NCBI GenBank assembly: GCA_937951455.1
Contig: CALFBU010000020.1
Coordinates: 1 to 12,321, forward strand
Direction: 5' to 3'
Source: an uncultured Rhizobiaceae group bacterium
GTDB taxonomy: Bacteria; Pseudomonadota; Alphaproteobacteria; Rhizobiales; Rhizobiaceae
DNA: 12,321 bases
Part shown: in pieces, positions 1-7,027 of the stretch
How positions within the stretch are numbered: position 1 is the stretch's first letter
How the letters are laid out: each line of letters starts with the position of its first letter
Notes under the pieces: generated by a model
What the model was told of the DNA's origin: nothing
Databases searched by the model: none
The model's input: the letters and a program-made list of their open reading frames with translations, nothing else
Program-made: the position numbers and the translations under genes

Positions 1-1157
1 ATACGAGAAATCGCATCGCGACAGGTATTGGAGTGAATCGTAGCCATGGAACCTTCGTGGCCCGTGTTCATCGCCTGAAGCATGTCGAAACATTCTTCAC
101 CACGAACCTCACCAAGAATAACGCGGTCAGGGCGCATACGAAGGGCGTTCTTTACCAAATCGCGCTGTTTGATTTCACCAACACCCTCGTTGTTAGGCGG
201 GCGCGTTTCCATACGGCCAACATGAGGAATTTGCAGTGTCAATTCAGCGGCGTCTTCAATCGTGAGAACGCGTTCTTTAGGATTGATAAAAGCAGACAAT
301 GCGTTCAACATTGTTGTTTTACCTGTACCCGTACCGCCTGAAATAATGGTGGTCATACGCGCTGCAACTGCATGTTGCATAACCTCTGCCATTTGTGGTG
401 CAAGGGCGTTAAAGCCGACCAGTTTATCAAGTGTCAGCTTGTCTTCTTTAAACTTACGAATGGAGACAAGCGGACCATCGATCGTGATCGGACGAATAGC
501 AGCGTTAAAGCGTGATCCATCAGGCATGCGCGCATCACACATCGGGTTTGATTCATCAATACGACGTCCAACACCTGCAACAATTTTGCCGATGATGCGC
601 ACCAAATGCGCTTCGTCTTTAAACGGAATTGTAATGGGCTGTAGAACGCCGCTGATTTCTGCAAAACAATTGTTAGGGCCGTTGATTAGAATATCACTGA
701 TGTCATCATTACGCATTAACGGCTCAAGAGGGCCAAGGCCTGTCATTTCATCAACAACAGTTCCTACAAACGCTTCAAGTTCCTGGTTGTTCAGCGGTAA
801 ACGCTCTTTTGCAACGTAATCTGTTACAAATTTCCTGATTTCATTGACCAGTTCATCACGCGGTAATTCTTCGAGTGCTACGAGGTTGAATTCCTCAAGC
901 ATCTGCCTGTGTAGTTTGATCTTCGCATCCAGAATCTTTTGCTTCGCGGGCGTTATTTCACCTGCGCCAATCTCATGCACAGAAACTGGTTTTTTATTTT
1001 TGACTTCCTGCGGGATTTCATCCGGTGCCATAGGTGCATCACTTGCTTCCACCTCGGGGAGGGGAGCGCTTGCTGCTCTTGGTGCAGGTGCTGGCATTGG
1101 CTCGTTGAAATCAAAATCATCATCGAATGTTTGAAGGCCTGAAAAACGGTTGCTCAT
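1..1157 (-). CDS. cpaF: CpaF/TadA-type Tad pilus secretion ATPase (3' end cut by window)
   Basis: This is the hexameric type II/IV secretion ATPase that powers assembly of Tad/Flp pili at the cytoplasmic face of the inner membrane. The frame is open from the ATG at 1155-1157 to the window edge, giving 385 codons; family members usually run to about 450-500 residues, so the C-terminus is missing. Visible features are an acidic and Pro/Ala-rich N-terminal tail (about residues 10-50), the Walker A loop GGTGTGKTT at 274-282 (Lys280), the Walker B-type segment RVILGEVRG ending near 352 (Glu350), and the histidine-box segment ATIHS around His375. The segment from about 195 to 235 ([20 protein letters not shown]) is typical of CpaF. 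The gene follows cpaE after a 10-nt gap with only a weak AGAG ribosome binding site, so translation may depend on cpaE. What is seen fits the CpaF family closely; the other pilus genes (tadB, tadC) would be expected beyond the left edge. Confidence 0.95.
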   Translation of the reverse strand, partial: MSNRFSGLQTFDDDFDFNEPMPAPAPRAASAPLPEVEASDAPMAPDEIPQEVKNKKPVSVHEIGAGEITPAKQKILDAKIKLHRQMLEEFNLVALEELPRDELVNEIRKFVTDYVAKERLPLNNQELEAFVGTVVDEMTGLGPLEPLMRNDDISDILINGPNNCFAEISGVLQPITIPFKDEAHLVRIIGKIVAGVGRRIDESNPMCDARMPDGSRFNAAIRPITIDGPLVSIRKFKEDKLTLDKLVGFNALAPQMAEVMQHAVAARMTTIISGGTGTGKTTMLNALSAFINPKERVLTIEDAAELTLQIPHVGRMETRPPNNEGVGEIKQRDLVKNALRMRPDRVILGEVRGEECFDMLQAMNTGHEGSMATIHSNTCRDAISR

Positions 1158-1167
1158 GATCTAAACT

Positions 1168-2400
1168 CTAACCCGCCTTGCGTTTCAAAAGATTGCGTCC
1201 CAGGCTCATTAGGCCCGCTTTCTTCGGCTTTTGTGCTTCTTCAAGCATTTCACCAGCCAAAACGATTCCAGAAAGCGCTTGTGTGACATTGTTATCTGCC
1301 TGAACCGAGCTTAGCGTAACGCCTCTATCAACCGCGTCGCGCACAAGCATGTAGTTGTTCGGTACACCGCCTGCGAAATATTCGCCAAGTGCATTTTCAA
1401 CATCGCCTGCATTGAGTCCTGACGCGTTTTTACGGAAATCCATGCGGTTTACGATGATCTTCGGGTTTGCCTGTTTGCCGATGCGTTCTTCAACGGCTTT
1501 TACCAATCTATGAGAATGGCGAATTGAGGGCACTGTCATATCGGCTACCACAAACAATTTGTCAGAACCAGTAATCACAGTCTCAGTCCATGGAAACCAG
1601 GTTCGTGGCAAGTCGATGACTACATTATCAAAATAAGCCGATACGAGATCCAAAAGCTTCACCACCAAAGCGCCCTTGAACGAGCGCATTTCTGTAGGTT
1701 GGTTAGGAGCACAAATAACAGATAGTCCACTATCGTGTCTTGAAAGCATCACATCAAGCAATTGTCTGTCGAGACGCTCAGGGGAGTTCTCAATTTCTGA
1801 AATGTCGAAGCGTGGCTCAATGTCCAGATATTCGGCACATGCACCATGCTGGAAATTCAAGTCCACAATACAGGTTGTACGACCGGTTTTTAAACCATGT
1901 GCGTTCAAAATAGCGGCTGTTTCAATCGCCATGGCCGTGGTACCTACACCGCCGGAAGCGGGCATGAATGACATAAATTGCGGCTGAACTTGCGATTCTT
2001 GTGTGTTGATTTTCATCGCGTTGTTGCAAGAACGAACAAGATCTGACGTTTGCACTGGCTTAACCAGAAAATCTGAAACTTTTAACTGAATCAATATACG
2101 TGCGGCAGCAGGGCTGAAATTGCTGGAAATCACGATGATTGCCATGTTGTTATCAGCCATACGTTTGATTTTTTGAAGATTTTCGAAATCTTCAACTTTC
2201 GTTGCGTCGATGTCGACAATCATTGCCGTGGCATCGATATCGCGCATGCCAGTCACCACTTCCGCAATTGGCTTGCTGATGATTTGCATTTGCTGGCTAT
2301 CAGTATTTGGAATCGCACCTTTTGCAAGGTTCACCAATTCTGCGTCTTGTGAGACAAGCACTAACCTGCTTGTCTGTGTATTTTGATCTTTTTGCGACAT
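1168..2400 (-). CDS. cpaE: CpaE/TadZ-family Tad pilus localisation protein (pseudo-receiver plus ParA/MinD-like ATPase fold)
   Basis: CpaE/TadZ proteins direct the Tad pilus machine to its site, often a cell pole, and combine an N-terminal receiver-like domain with a ParA/MinD-like domain. Here the receiver-like part covers about residues 10-130 (IVDID around 61-65, FLVKP around 111-115). The ATPase-like part starts at 143 and has the loop PASGGVGTT at 147-155, the A'-type Asp in IVDLN (Asp180), the CpaE-typical stretch AEYLDIEPR (189-197), and a Walker B-like VVIDLP (260-265). The expected lysines of the deviant Walker A motif are absent: Ser149 sits at the signature-Lys position and Thr154 at the P-loop Lys position, so nucleotide binding may be altered. 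The ATG start is preceded by AGGGAA with about 4 nt spacing. The basic C-terminus (KKAGLMSLGRNLLKRKAG) could touch membrane lipid, which is inference. Length, 410 residues, is normal for the family. Confidence 0.93.
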   Translation of the reverse strand: MSQKDQNTQTSRLVLVSQDAELVNLAKGAIPNTDSQQMQIISKPIAEVVTGMRDIDATAMIVDIDATKVEDFENLQKIKRMADNNMAIIVISSNFSPAAARILIQLKVSDFLVKPVQTSDLVRSCNNAMKINTQESQVQPQFMSFMPASGGVGTTAMAIETAAILNAHGLKTGRTTCIVDLNFQHGACAEYLDIEPRFDISEIENSPERLDRQLLDVMLSRHDSGLSVICAPNQPTEMRSFKGALVVKLLDLVSAYFDNVVIDLPRTWFPWTETVITGSDKLFVVADMTVPSIRHSHRLVKAVEERIGKQANPKIIVNRMDFRKNASGLNAGDVENALGEYFAGGVPNNYMLVRDAVDRGVTLSSVQADNNVTQALSGIVLAGEMLEEAQKPKKAGLMSLGRNLLKRKAG

Positions 2401-2438
2401 GTTCCCTAATCCCCGTCGGTTCTTCCGCTTCTTATGAT

Positions 2439-2717
2439 TTAGCTTCCGTTTGTACTCACGTTGCCAATTTCCTGAGCTTCTTCTTGCTCGCCTTCCTTGT
2501 AGCGTTTGACTGTGTCCCCAAGTCTTTCGCCATCACCTTCGATGTCATTGTTGTATGCGTTCGGGTTCCAAGGATCTGCGGTTTGCTTCGCCTCATTGAT
2601 CGCGTGCGCATCACCCGCAAAACTTGTCACACCCTCGTGTCGATCAAGGTATGTGCAACCTGCAAGTGCGAAAATCAAACTCATCGCTGTTGTTTGTAAG
2701 ATTTTGTTTTTATTCAT
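2439..2717 (-). CDS. Small lipoprotein of the Tad pilus operon (not CpaD)
   Basis: A 92-residue predicted lipoprotein with a short basic N-terminus, a hydrophobic stretch and a lipobox LAGC at 18-21, so Cys21 should be lipidated after signal peptidase II cleavage. The mature part is only about 70 residues, hydrophilic and acidic, with the segment FAGDAHAINEAKQTADPW (33-50) followed by DGERLGDTVKRYKEG (62-76). From memory, similar short proteins with an N-x-A-x-x-Q-T-x-D-P-W core occur in Tad loci of other alphaproteobacteria, but I cannot confirm this without a search. The gene sits between cpaC and cpaE, where the roughly 200-residue lipoprotein CpaD is often found; it is far too short and unlike CpaD to be called that. 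Its ribosome binding site GGAG overlaps the last codon and stop of cpaC, with 5 nt between the genes, suggesting coupled translation. A role in outer membrane secretin assembly or stability is inferred only from location. Confidence 0.85.
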   Translation of the reverse strand: MNKNKILQTTAMSLIFALAGCTYLDRHEGVTSFAGDAHAINEAKQTADPWNPNAYNNDIEGDGERLGDTVKRYKEGEQEEAQEIGNVSTNGS

Positions 2718-2722
2718 TATAT

Positions 2723-4144
2723 TTACTCCAACTCAATCACATGGCCTGATTTCAGAACATCGCTTTTTGCCGCTGCCAGTGTTCTTAGGTGACCGCGATT
2801 TACTTCCAATGTACCATTGGCAAAGAACTCGGCTTCATTTGCTGGTGCAGTACTGTCCAACGGCGTTGCCGGGTTTTCACCAGGGCGAAGTGGTTTAACC
2901 AAACGCGGTGTTACGATAATCACCAGATCTGTTTCTTCTTTTTGAAAATCTGAGCTGCGGAAGAGGGCACCAAGGATTGGAACATCCCCAAGCCATGGCA
3001 GCTGACTTTTGTTGTAAGCTGATCTTTTTTGCAACAAGCCACCCAATACAAAAGTTTGGCCGTCGCGCAGTTCCAAGGTTGTTTCTGCTCTTCGAACGAC
3101 AATTGAAGGTACTGAGATATCCCTGCTAACTGCAACTTGTAGTGACTCGTCGATCTCACTTACTTCAGGTGCCAGCTTAAGATTAATCAAGCCATTGTCC
3201 AAAACGGTTGGTGTGAACTTTAAACCTACGCCAAAAGGCTTGAACTCAACAGTGATTGTGCCGCCATCTTGTGCAACAGGAATTGGATATTCGCCACCTG
3301 CCAGGAAGCTGGCTGTATCACCCGAAAGGGCTACCAGATTCGGTTCTGCCAAACTTCTTGCTAGGCCTTGATCTTCCAAAGCCTCGATAGCGATGTCCAC
3401 ATTGGTTCCGCTTTCTATAATATTTGTTACAAACTGACCGAAAGGAATTCCGCCTGTTAAGATTGATGTCAGGGTGGAATCTGCGGCTGTTGATGCTGCA
3501 GCTCCTGTGCCCCGTCTTACGTTAGTTCTAACTCCAAGCGCTTTGCCTTTATTACGACGCGCCTCAATAAAGCGGACTTCGAGGTTTACTTGCTGAGAGC
3601 CTTCGATTTTAACGGTATCAACCAAATCAGGGTCAAACTTCTTGGCAATTTCGCGTGCTTTTGCTGCTGCACCTGCGCCTTTTGCCTTGCCCTTTAGAAT
3701 CACTTTTCCGTTTGAAGTCGTTGCTTTTACAGATGATTTTGGTAATGCAGCATTAAGTGCTGCGTTAATCTGGTTTGTGTTCGCGCCCACTTCGATGTCT
3801 AGAAGACCGACCAGATTGCTGTCAGAGTCATAAAGTGCAATGCCGGTTGTACCCGGTGCCGTACCGACTACATAGAATGAACGGTCTGTAAGAGGACTAA
3901 CGCTTGCCACTTCCGGATCGCCTACAACAATTTCGCTGAATGAACGGTCTGTTCTTACCGTTTTGGGCTTTGCCTTTGTAATCTTCATCGTTTTGGCACT
4001 TTGCGATGCGCTTAGGTGAACGATGCCACTTTCTGCATTTGCCAGACTTGTCGTTGTAAGCGGCGATGTTGCAGCCATGATTGCAATGCCTGTTGCGACG
4101 ATGTAGTTGCGCAATTTGTTTTTTGTGTTCCAACCCAGATTCAT
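2723..4144 (-). CDS. cpaC: CpaC/RcpA outer membrane secretin of the Tad pilus
   Basis: The outer membrane channel through which the Flp pilus leaves the cell. The 473-residue product has a long Sec signal peptide with probable cleavage after ANA (about 37/38). A pilus-type N-terminal secretin domain follows (about 55-120, with RSFSEIVVGDPEVASVSP), then a BON domain (about 121-182), then the secretin beta-domain (about 250-415). Diagnostic secretin segments are EPNLVALSGDTASFLAGGE (267-285), VPSIVVRRAETTLELRDGQ (345-363) and PWLGDVPILGALF (383-395), ending in DLVIIVTPRLVKP (406-418). The C-terminal 55 residues lie beyond the secretin core and could bind a pilotin or the neighbouring lipoprotein; that is inference. 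The ATG start has AGGGA about 9 nt upstream. It lies 27 nt downstream of cpaB in the same operon. Confidence 0.96.
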   Translation of the reverse strand: MNLGWNTKNKLRNYIVATGIAIMAATSPLTTTSLANAESGIVHLSASQSAKTMKITKAKPKTVRTDRSFSEIVVGDPEVASVSPLTDRSFYVVGTAPGTTGIALYDSDSNLVGLLDIEVGANTNQINAALNAALPKSSVKATTSNGKVILKGKAKGAGAAAKAREIAKKFDPDLVDTVKIEGSQQVNLEVRFIEARRNKGKALGVRTNVRRGTGAAASTAADSTLTSILTGGIPFGQFVTNIIESGTNVDIAIEALEDQGLARSLAEPNLVALSGDTASFLAGGEYPIPVAQDGGTITVEFKPFGVGLKFTPTVLDNGLINLKLAPEVSEIDESLQVAVSRDISVPSIVVRRAETTLELRDGQTFVLGGLLQKRSAYNKSQLPWLGDVPILGALFRSSDFQKEETDLVIIVTPRLVKPLRPGENPATPLDSTAPANEAEFFANGTLEVNRGHLRTLAAAKSDVLKSGHVIELE

Positions 4145-4171
4145 GATCGTAGTCCCTATAAGCTTTTGTGC

Positions 4172-5044
4172 TTAGTTATTGTTATTGTTTTGGTTTTCAG
4201 GCTTCTTCGCGCCTTCAATTGCCACATTGTACTCTTTGATGTTGTCGCCAGAGACCACTTTGATGGATGTTCTGGTTGGCTTTTCTGCTTCGAAGCTGAA
4301 CAGGCTATCGCCATTGCTGTCGCTTGCTTTTGCAGTTTCTGCATCGCCAGCGCCTCTTAGTGTCAAGGAAAGCGTGCCTACGTTTAGTCCCCAGGCGATT
4401 TTCTTTGCACCGTTTGCATCTGTTTCGATTGTCACAGAAGAAGCTACTTGTGCGGTTTCGTTTCTAGAACCTGCATTTTGGTCAACGGAAAGGATTTTCA
4501 CGTATTCCATAAGGGTCGTGGAAGAAATGCTGTCATCTTCGTTGTCGTTTTTGGTCAGCAGAATATCAACACGGTCACCAGGTTGGATGAAACCACCCAC
4601 ACCATTCACCGTGTTTACTGGAACTGTTACAGCGCGCATGCCTTCTGCGATGATGCCTGAAAGTCCTGCACGGCCATTTTCGCCGGTGATTTTTGCGGTG
4701 ATAATCGGTTCGCCTGGGAAGATTGTTGTCAGCACGCGGCGATTGCCATCGCTGATGACTTCAGAGGTGGCAGTAAAAGCGCCTTCAGGAAATGCATCCT
4801 GTGGCCAGTCAACAACCTTGATGTTGCTTGAGTTGATTGCTTCACCAAATTTAATTTCGGATGTAGCCACTACCACTTTGGCAAGTTCGACTGCTTCAAC
4901 AACTGGACGGTTCGCGTCCAGCTCGTTGATGCGAGCCTCGGTTAGGGCTTGTGTCTGGCTCTCGAGGTAGTAGTTACCACCCACATAACTGGTTGCTCCA
5001 AAAGCAACCGCTAATCCGGCCATGATGATCAATTTTCCACTCAC
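4172..5044 (-). CDS. cpaB: CpaB/RcpC periplasmic Tad pilus assembly protein
   Basis: CpaB/RcpC is an inner-membrane-anchored periplasmic protein that helps the Tad secretin function. I chose the GTG at 5042-5044 as start because AGGGGA (5054-5059) lies 9 nt upstream; the frame also opens at a TTG at 5072-5074, which would add ten residues (including NNCSRG) without a good ribosome binding site. With the GTG start the product is 290 residues and begins with a classic CpaB N-terminus: one hydrophobic segment at about 4-25. A SAF domain follows at about 58-123 (VVVATSEIKFGEAI, then IFPGEPI), and the RcpC domain at about 127-235, including VPVNTVNGVGGFIQPGDRVD. The C-terminus ends in an Asn/Gln-rich tail (NQNNNNN). 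It is the first gene of the pilus operon, 27 nt before cpaC, and its promoter should lie in the divergent spacer shared with the TerC-family gene. Confidence 0.93.
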   Translation of the reverse strand: MSGKLIIMAGLAVAFGATSYVGGNYYLESQTQALTEARINELDANRPVVEAVELAKVVVATSEIKFGEAINSSNIKVVDWPQDAFPEGAFTATSEVISDGNRRVLTTIFPGEPIITAKITGENGRAGLSGIIAEGMRAVTVPVNTVNGVGGFIQPGDRVDILLTKNDNEDDSISSTTLMEYVKILSVDQNAGSRNETAQVASSVTIETDANGAKKIAWGLNVGTLSLTLRGAGDAETAKASDSNGDSLFSFEAEKPTRTSIKVVSGDNIKEYNVAIEGAKKPENQNNNNN

Positions 5045-5290
5045 TACAGACTTTCCCCTGCTACAGTTATTCAAAATCTTCCGTCAAACTAATATGAGAG
5101 ACCTAATGAACTTGTTAATTTCGCAGTGCTTGAAGCATGAAATGCATTTTTATGGGGGTGTTTTGCTGCTTGTGGTAAACAAACCCTTTCGAAATGGGAC
5201 AATTTGAAATATTCATAAACGAAGCGGTAACCATACAGGGCCCAACTGCCTAAAATTGTATGGATTTTATTTATAGATTTGGAGACCAAG
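5045..5290. promoter_or_regulatory. Divergent spacer between cpaB operon and TerC-family gene
   Basis: This AT-rich 246-bp stretch must hold the promoters for the leftward pilus operon and the rightward TerC-family gene. I could not assign convincing -35/-10 pairs for either. It contains two palindromic sequences that could be operators: CATGAAATGCATTTTTATG at 5136-5154, built on the perfect palindrome AAATGCATTT (5140-5149), and CCCTTTCGAAATGGG at 5184-5198, built on TTTCGAAA. A partial CtrA-like arrangement (TAAT-N7-TTAA) lies at about 5104-5118 but the first half-site is wrong. The two ribosome binding sites are clear: AGGGGA for cpaB (5054-5059) and GGAG for the TerC-family gene (5281-5284). 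Confidence 0.45.
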
Positions 5291-6097
5291 ATGCTGGAAT
5301 TATTAACAATCGACAATTTACTGACTCTGTTAATGCTAATTTTGCTTCAAGTCGTTTTGGGCTTTGATAACCTTCTTTACATCGCGATTGAATCGAAACG
5401 TGCGCCCGTAGAGAGCCAGCGCAAGGTACGCCAAATCGGGATTGGCATGGCAATTGTATTGCGCATAATTCTGCTGTTTGTGATCATTCAGGCGATTGGA
5501 TTTTTCCAGGATTCCCTTTTCAAACTTGATTTCAAGGGCTTTGTTGAAGGGGATTTTAGTGGTCATGCACTGATCGTATTGTTCGGAGGCGCGTTCATCA
5601 TGTGGACAGCACTCAAAGAAATCATGCACATGCTGGCAGTTCACAACATTGAGGGGGAGGAAAGCGCTGGCTTGAAATCCGTCCCTTCCGTGATCTTCTC
5701 AATCGTATTGATGAACCTCGTATTCTCGTTTGACTCCATCCTCTCAGCTATTGCACTCACCGATGTGTTCGTCGTCATGGCCATCGCGATCATTATCACC
5801 GGTATCCTGATGATCGTCATGGCGGACAAGGTCGCGGACTTTTTGAAGAAGAACCGTATGTATGAAGTGTTGGGTCTCTTCATTCTCTTCATCGTCGGCA
5901 TCCTGCTAGTCTCGGAAGGCGGCCACCTGGCGCACATCAAACTGCTGGGCTATCCGGTAGAAGCCATGTCGAAATCAACCTTCTATTTCGTTCTGATCGT
6001 GATGATTTTGGTAGACGTGGTGCAAAGCCAATACCAGAAAAAGCTGATGAAAAAGAAAGAACGAGAGATTAATGATCCGACTGTGACGGCGGATTAG
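5291..6097 (+). CDS. TerC-family integral membrane protein
   Basis: A 268-residue TerC-family (YkoY/YgdQ/Alx-like) inner membrane protein. Members studied elsewhere are linked to manganese and other metal ion export or metalation of exported proteins, and some to tellurite resistance; the substrate here is unknown. About seven hydrophobic segments are visible. The conserved first motif is VLGFDNLLYIAIE (22-34, Asp26-Asn27), and the second is NLVFSFDSILSAIALTD (142-158, Asp148-Ser149), the pair of acidic sites expected in the membrane core. The residue six before Asp26, often Glu in the wider family, is Gln20. The loop around 120-130 is acidic and the C-terminus is strongly charged (KKLMKKKEREIND). 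I chose the ATG at 5291 because GGAG lies 6 nt upstream; an in-frame TTG at 5279 would place that site inside the gene. The stop is only 3 nt from the stop of the convergent hydrolase gene. Confidence 0.9.
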   Translation: MLELLTIDNLLTLLMLILLQVVLGFDNLLYIAIESKRAPVESQRKVRQIGIGMAIVLRIILLFVIIQAIGFFQDSLFKLDFKGFVEGDFSGHALIVLFGGAFIMWTALKEIMHMLAVHNIEGEESAGLKSVPSVIFSIVLMNLVFSFDSILSAIALTDVFVVMAIAIIITGILMIVMADKVADFLKKNRMYEVLGLFILFIVGILLVSEGGHLAHIKLLGYPVEAMSKSTFYFVLIVMILVDVVQSQYQKKLMKKKEREINDPTVTAD

Positions 6098-6100
6098 GGA

Positions 6101-7027
6101 TTAACCAAATCTTTCATCCAGCCAATCGACAAACTCCTGCATCACCTCATCGCGGTTTAGCTCGTTTAGGGCTTCGTGGCGGTTATCTTTGTGGAGGGTG
6201 AATTTGATGTCCTTGATGCCGGATTGTTTCAGGCGGTTATACAGGCGTTCTACGGCTTTGCCATTATCGGAGCAGGGGTCTTTGCCGCCGGCAAGCATGT
6301 GGATGGGAAGATCGTTTCTAATTTTAGCGATTTGACTGTCGTCCGCGCCGATTTTTACGCCGCCCAGCAAATCGCGCCACAGGCCGTTGCTTGCGTCAAA
6401 GCCGCAGAGCGGGTCTGCCAGATATTTATCGACTTCAGCTTCATCTCGTGTGAGCCAGTCTGACTGGGTTCGATTGGGCTTGAATTTTTTGTTCCAGTCT
6501 TCGAAGGCCAGCTTCTTTGCGATTTGGCTTGGCACGTCTGAGCCCTTGAACATGCGTTCCACTTTCAGCAGAAAACCATAGACAGCGAGCAGTAACCCGC
6601 CATCGACGCCGGAATTCCACAAGGCGCTGGCTGCGATTTTTTCTGAATGGTGAATGCAATAGTTGAGTCCAAGGATAGAGCCCATCGAATGACCAAAATA
6701 GATGATGGGCAAATCAGGGTAAAGTTCTTTTGCCTTGGCGTTGACGGAATCAATGTCGGCGATGACTTTTGACAGTCCGTCCGATTTGGCGAAGGTTCCC
6801 AGAGGTGCGTCTTTGGCCGTCGTCAGGCCGTGCCCGCGATGGTCATGCGCGATGACATGATAGCCATTGTTTGCAAGTTGCGTGGCAAAGCGTTCGTAAC
6901 GGCCAATGTGTTCGCACATGCCGTGGTTGATGTGGACGACGGCTTTTGCCGGGCTTTTTGTCTCTAGCTGATAGAGTTGTAATTCAGCACCCGTTTGGCT
7001 TTTCAGTTTTGATGTTTGAAAACGCAT
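6101..7027 (-). CDS. Alpha/beta hydrolase of the lysophospholipase/monoacylglycerol lipase type
   Basis: A 308-residue serine hydrolase of the PldB/monoacylglycerol lipase (Hydrolase_4) group, expected to cleave lysophospholipids, monoglycerides or similar esters. The oxyanion-type HG dipeptide is at 35-36 (INHGMCEHIGRY), followed by the family signature HVIAHDHRGHG (57-67). The nucleophile elbow GHSMG is at 112-116 (Ser114). The probable acid is Asp250 in LAGGKDPCSDNG, and the probable catalytic histidine is His284 in DNRHEALNE. A lid-like insert covers about 145-215. No signal peptide is visible, so it should act in the cytoplasm or at the inner leaflet. The ATG overlaps the stop of the upstream TerB-domain gene by one base (TAATG) and has no clear ribosome binding site, which suggests translational coupling. 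Substrate is not predictable from sequence alone. Confidence 0.9.
   Translation of the reverse strand: MRFQTSKLKSQTGAELQLYQLETKSPAKAVVHINHGMCEHIGRYERFATQLANNGYHVIAHDHRGHGLTTAKDAPLGTFAKSDGLSKVIADIDSVNAKAKELYPDLPIIYFGHSMGSILGLNYCIHHSEKIAASALWNSGVDGGLLLAVYGFLLKVERMFKGSDVPSQIAKKLAFEDWNKKFKPNRTQSDWLTRDEAEVDKYLADPLCGFDASNGLWRDLLGGVKIGADDSQIAKIRNDLPIHMLAGGKDPCSDNGKAVERLYNRLKQSGIKDIKFTLHKDNRHEALNELNRDEVMQEFVDWLDERFG

Noticed and set aside
262..819. Plus-strand open frame of 185 codons within cpaF
   Set aside because: It lies antisense to a well-conserved ATPase gene, has no family resemblance and is Ser/Arg-rich as expected of a shadow frame.
4172..4200. Short AACAAT-type repeat coding for the Asn-rich tail of CpaB, as a possible phase-variable tract
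   Set aside because: Only about two copies of a six-base unit, in frame and at the very C-terminus; too short to be a convincing slippage tract.
5104..5118. CtrA-like site (TAAT-N7-TTAA) upstream of cpaB
   Set aside because: Only the second half-site matches TTAA; in AT-rich spacer DNA this occurs by chance, so it is not listed as a site.
6085..6115. Bidirectional terminator between the TerC-family gene and the hydrolase
   Set aside because: Only a direct repeat of GGATTA-like bases is seen; no inverted repeat able to form a hairpin.
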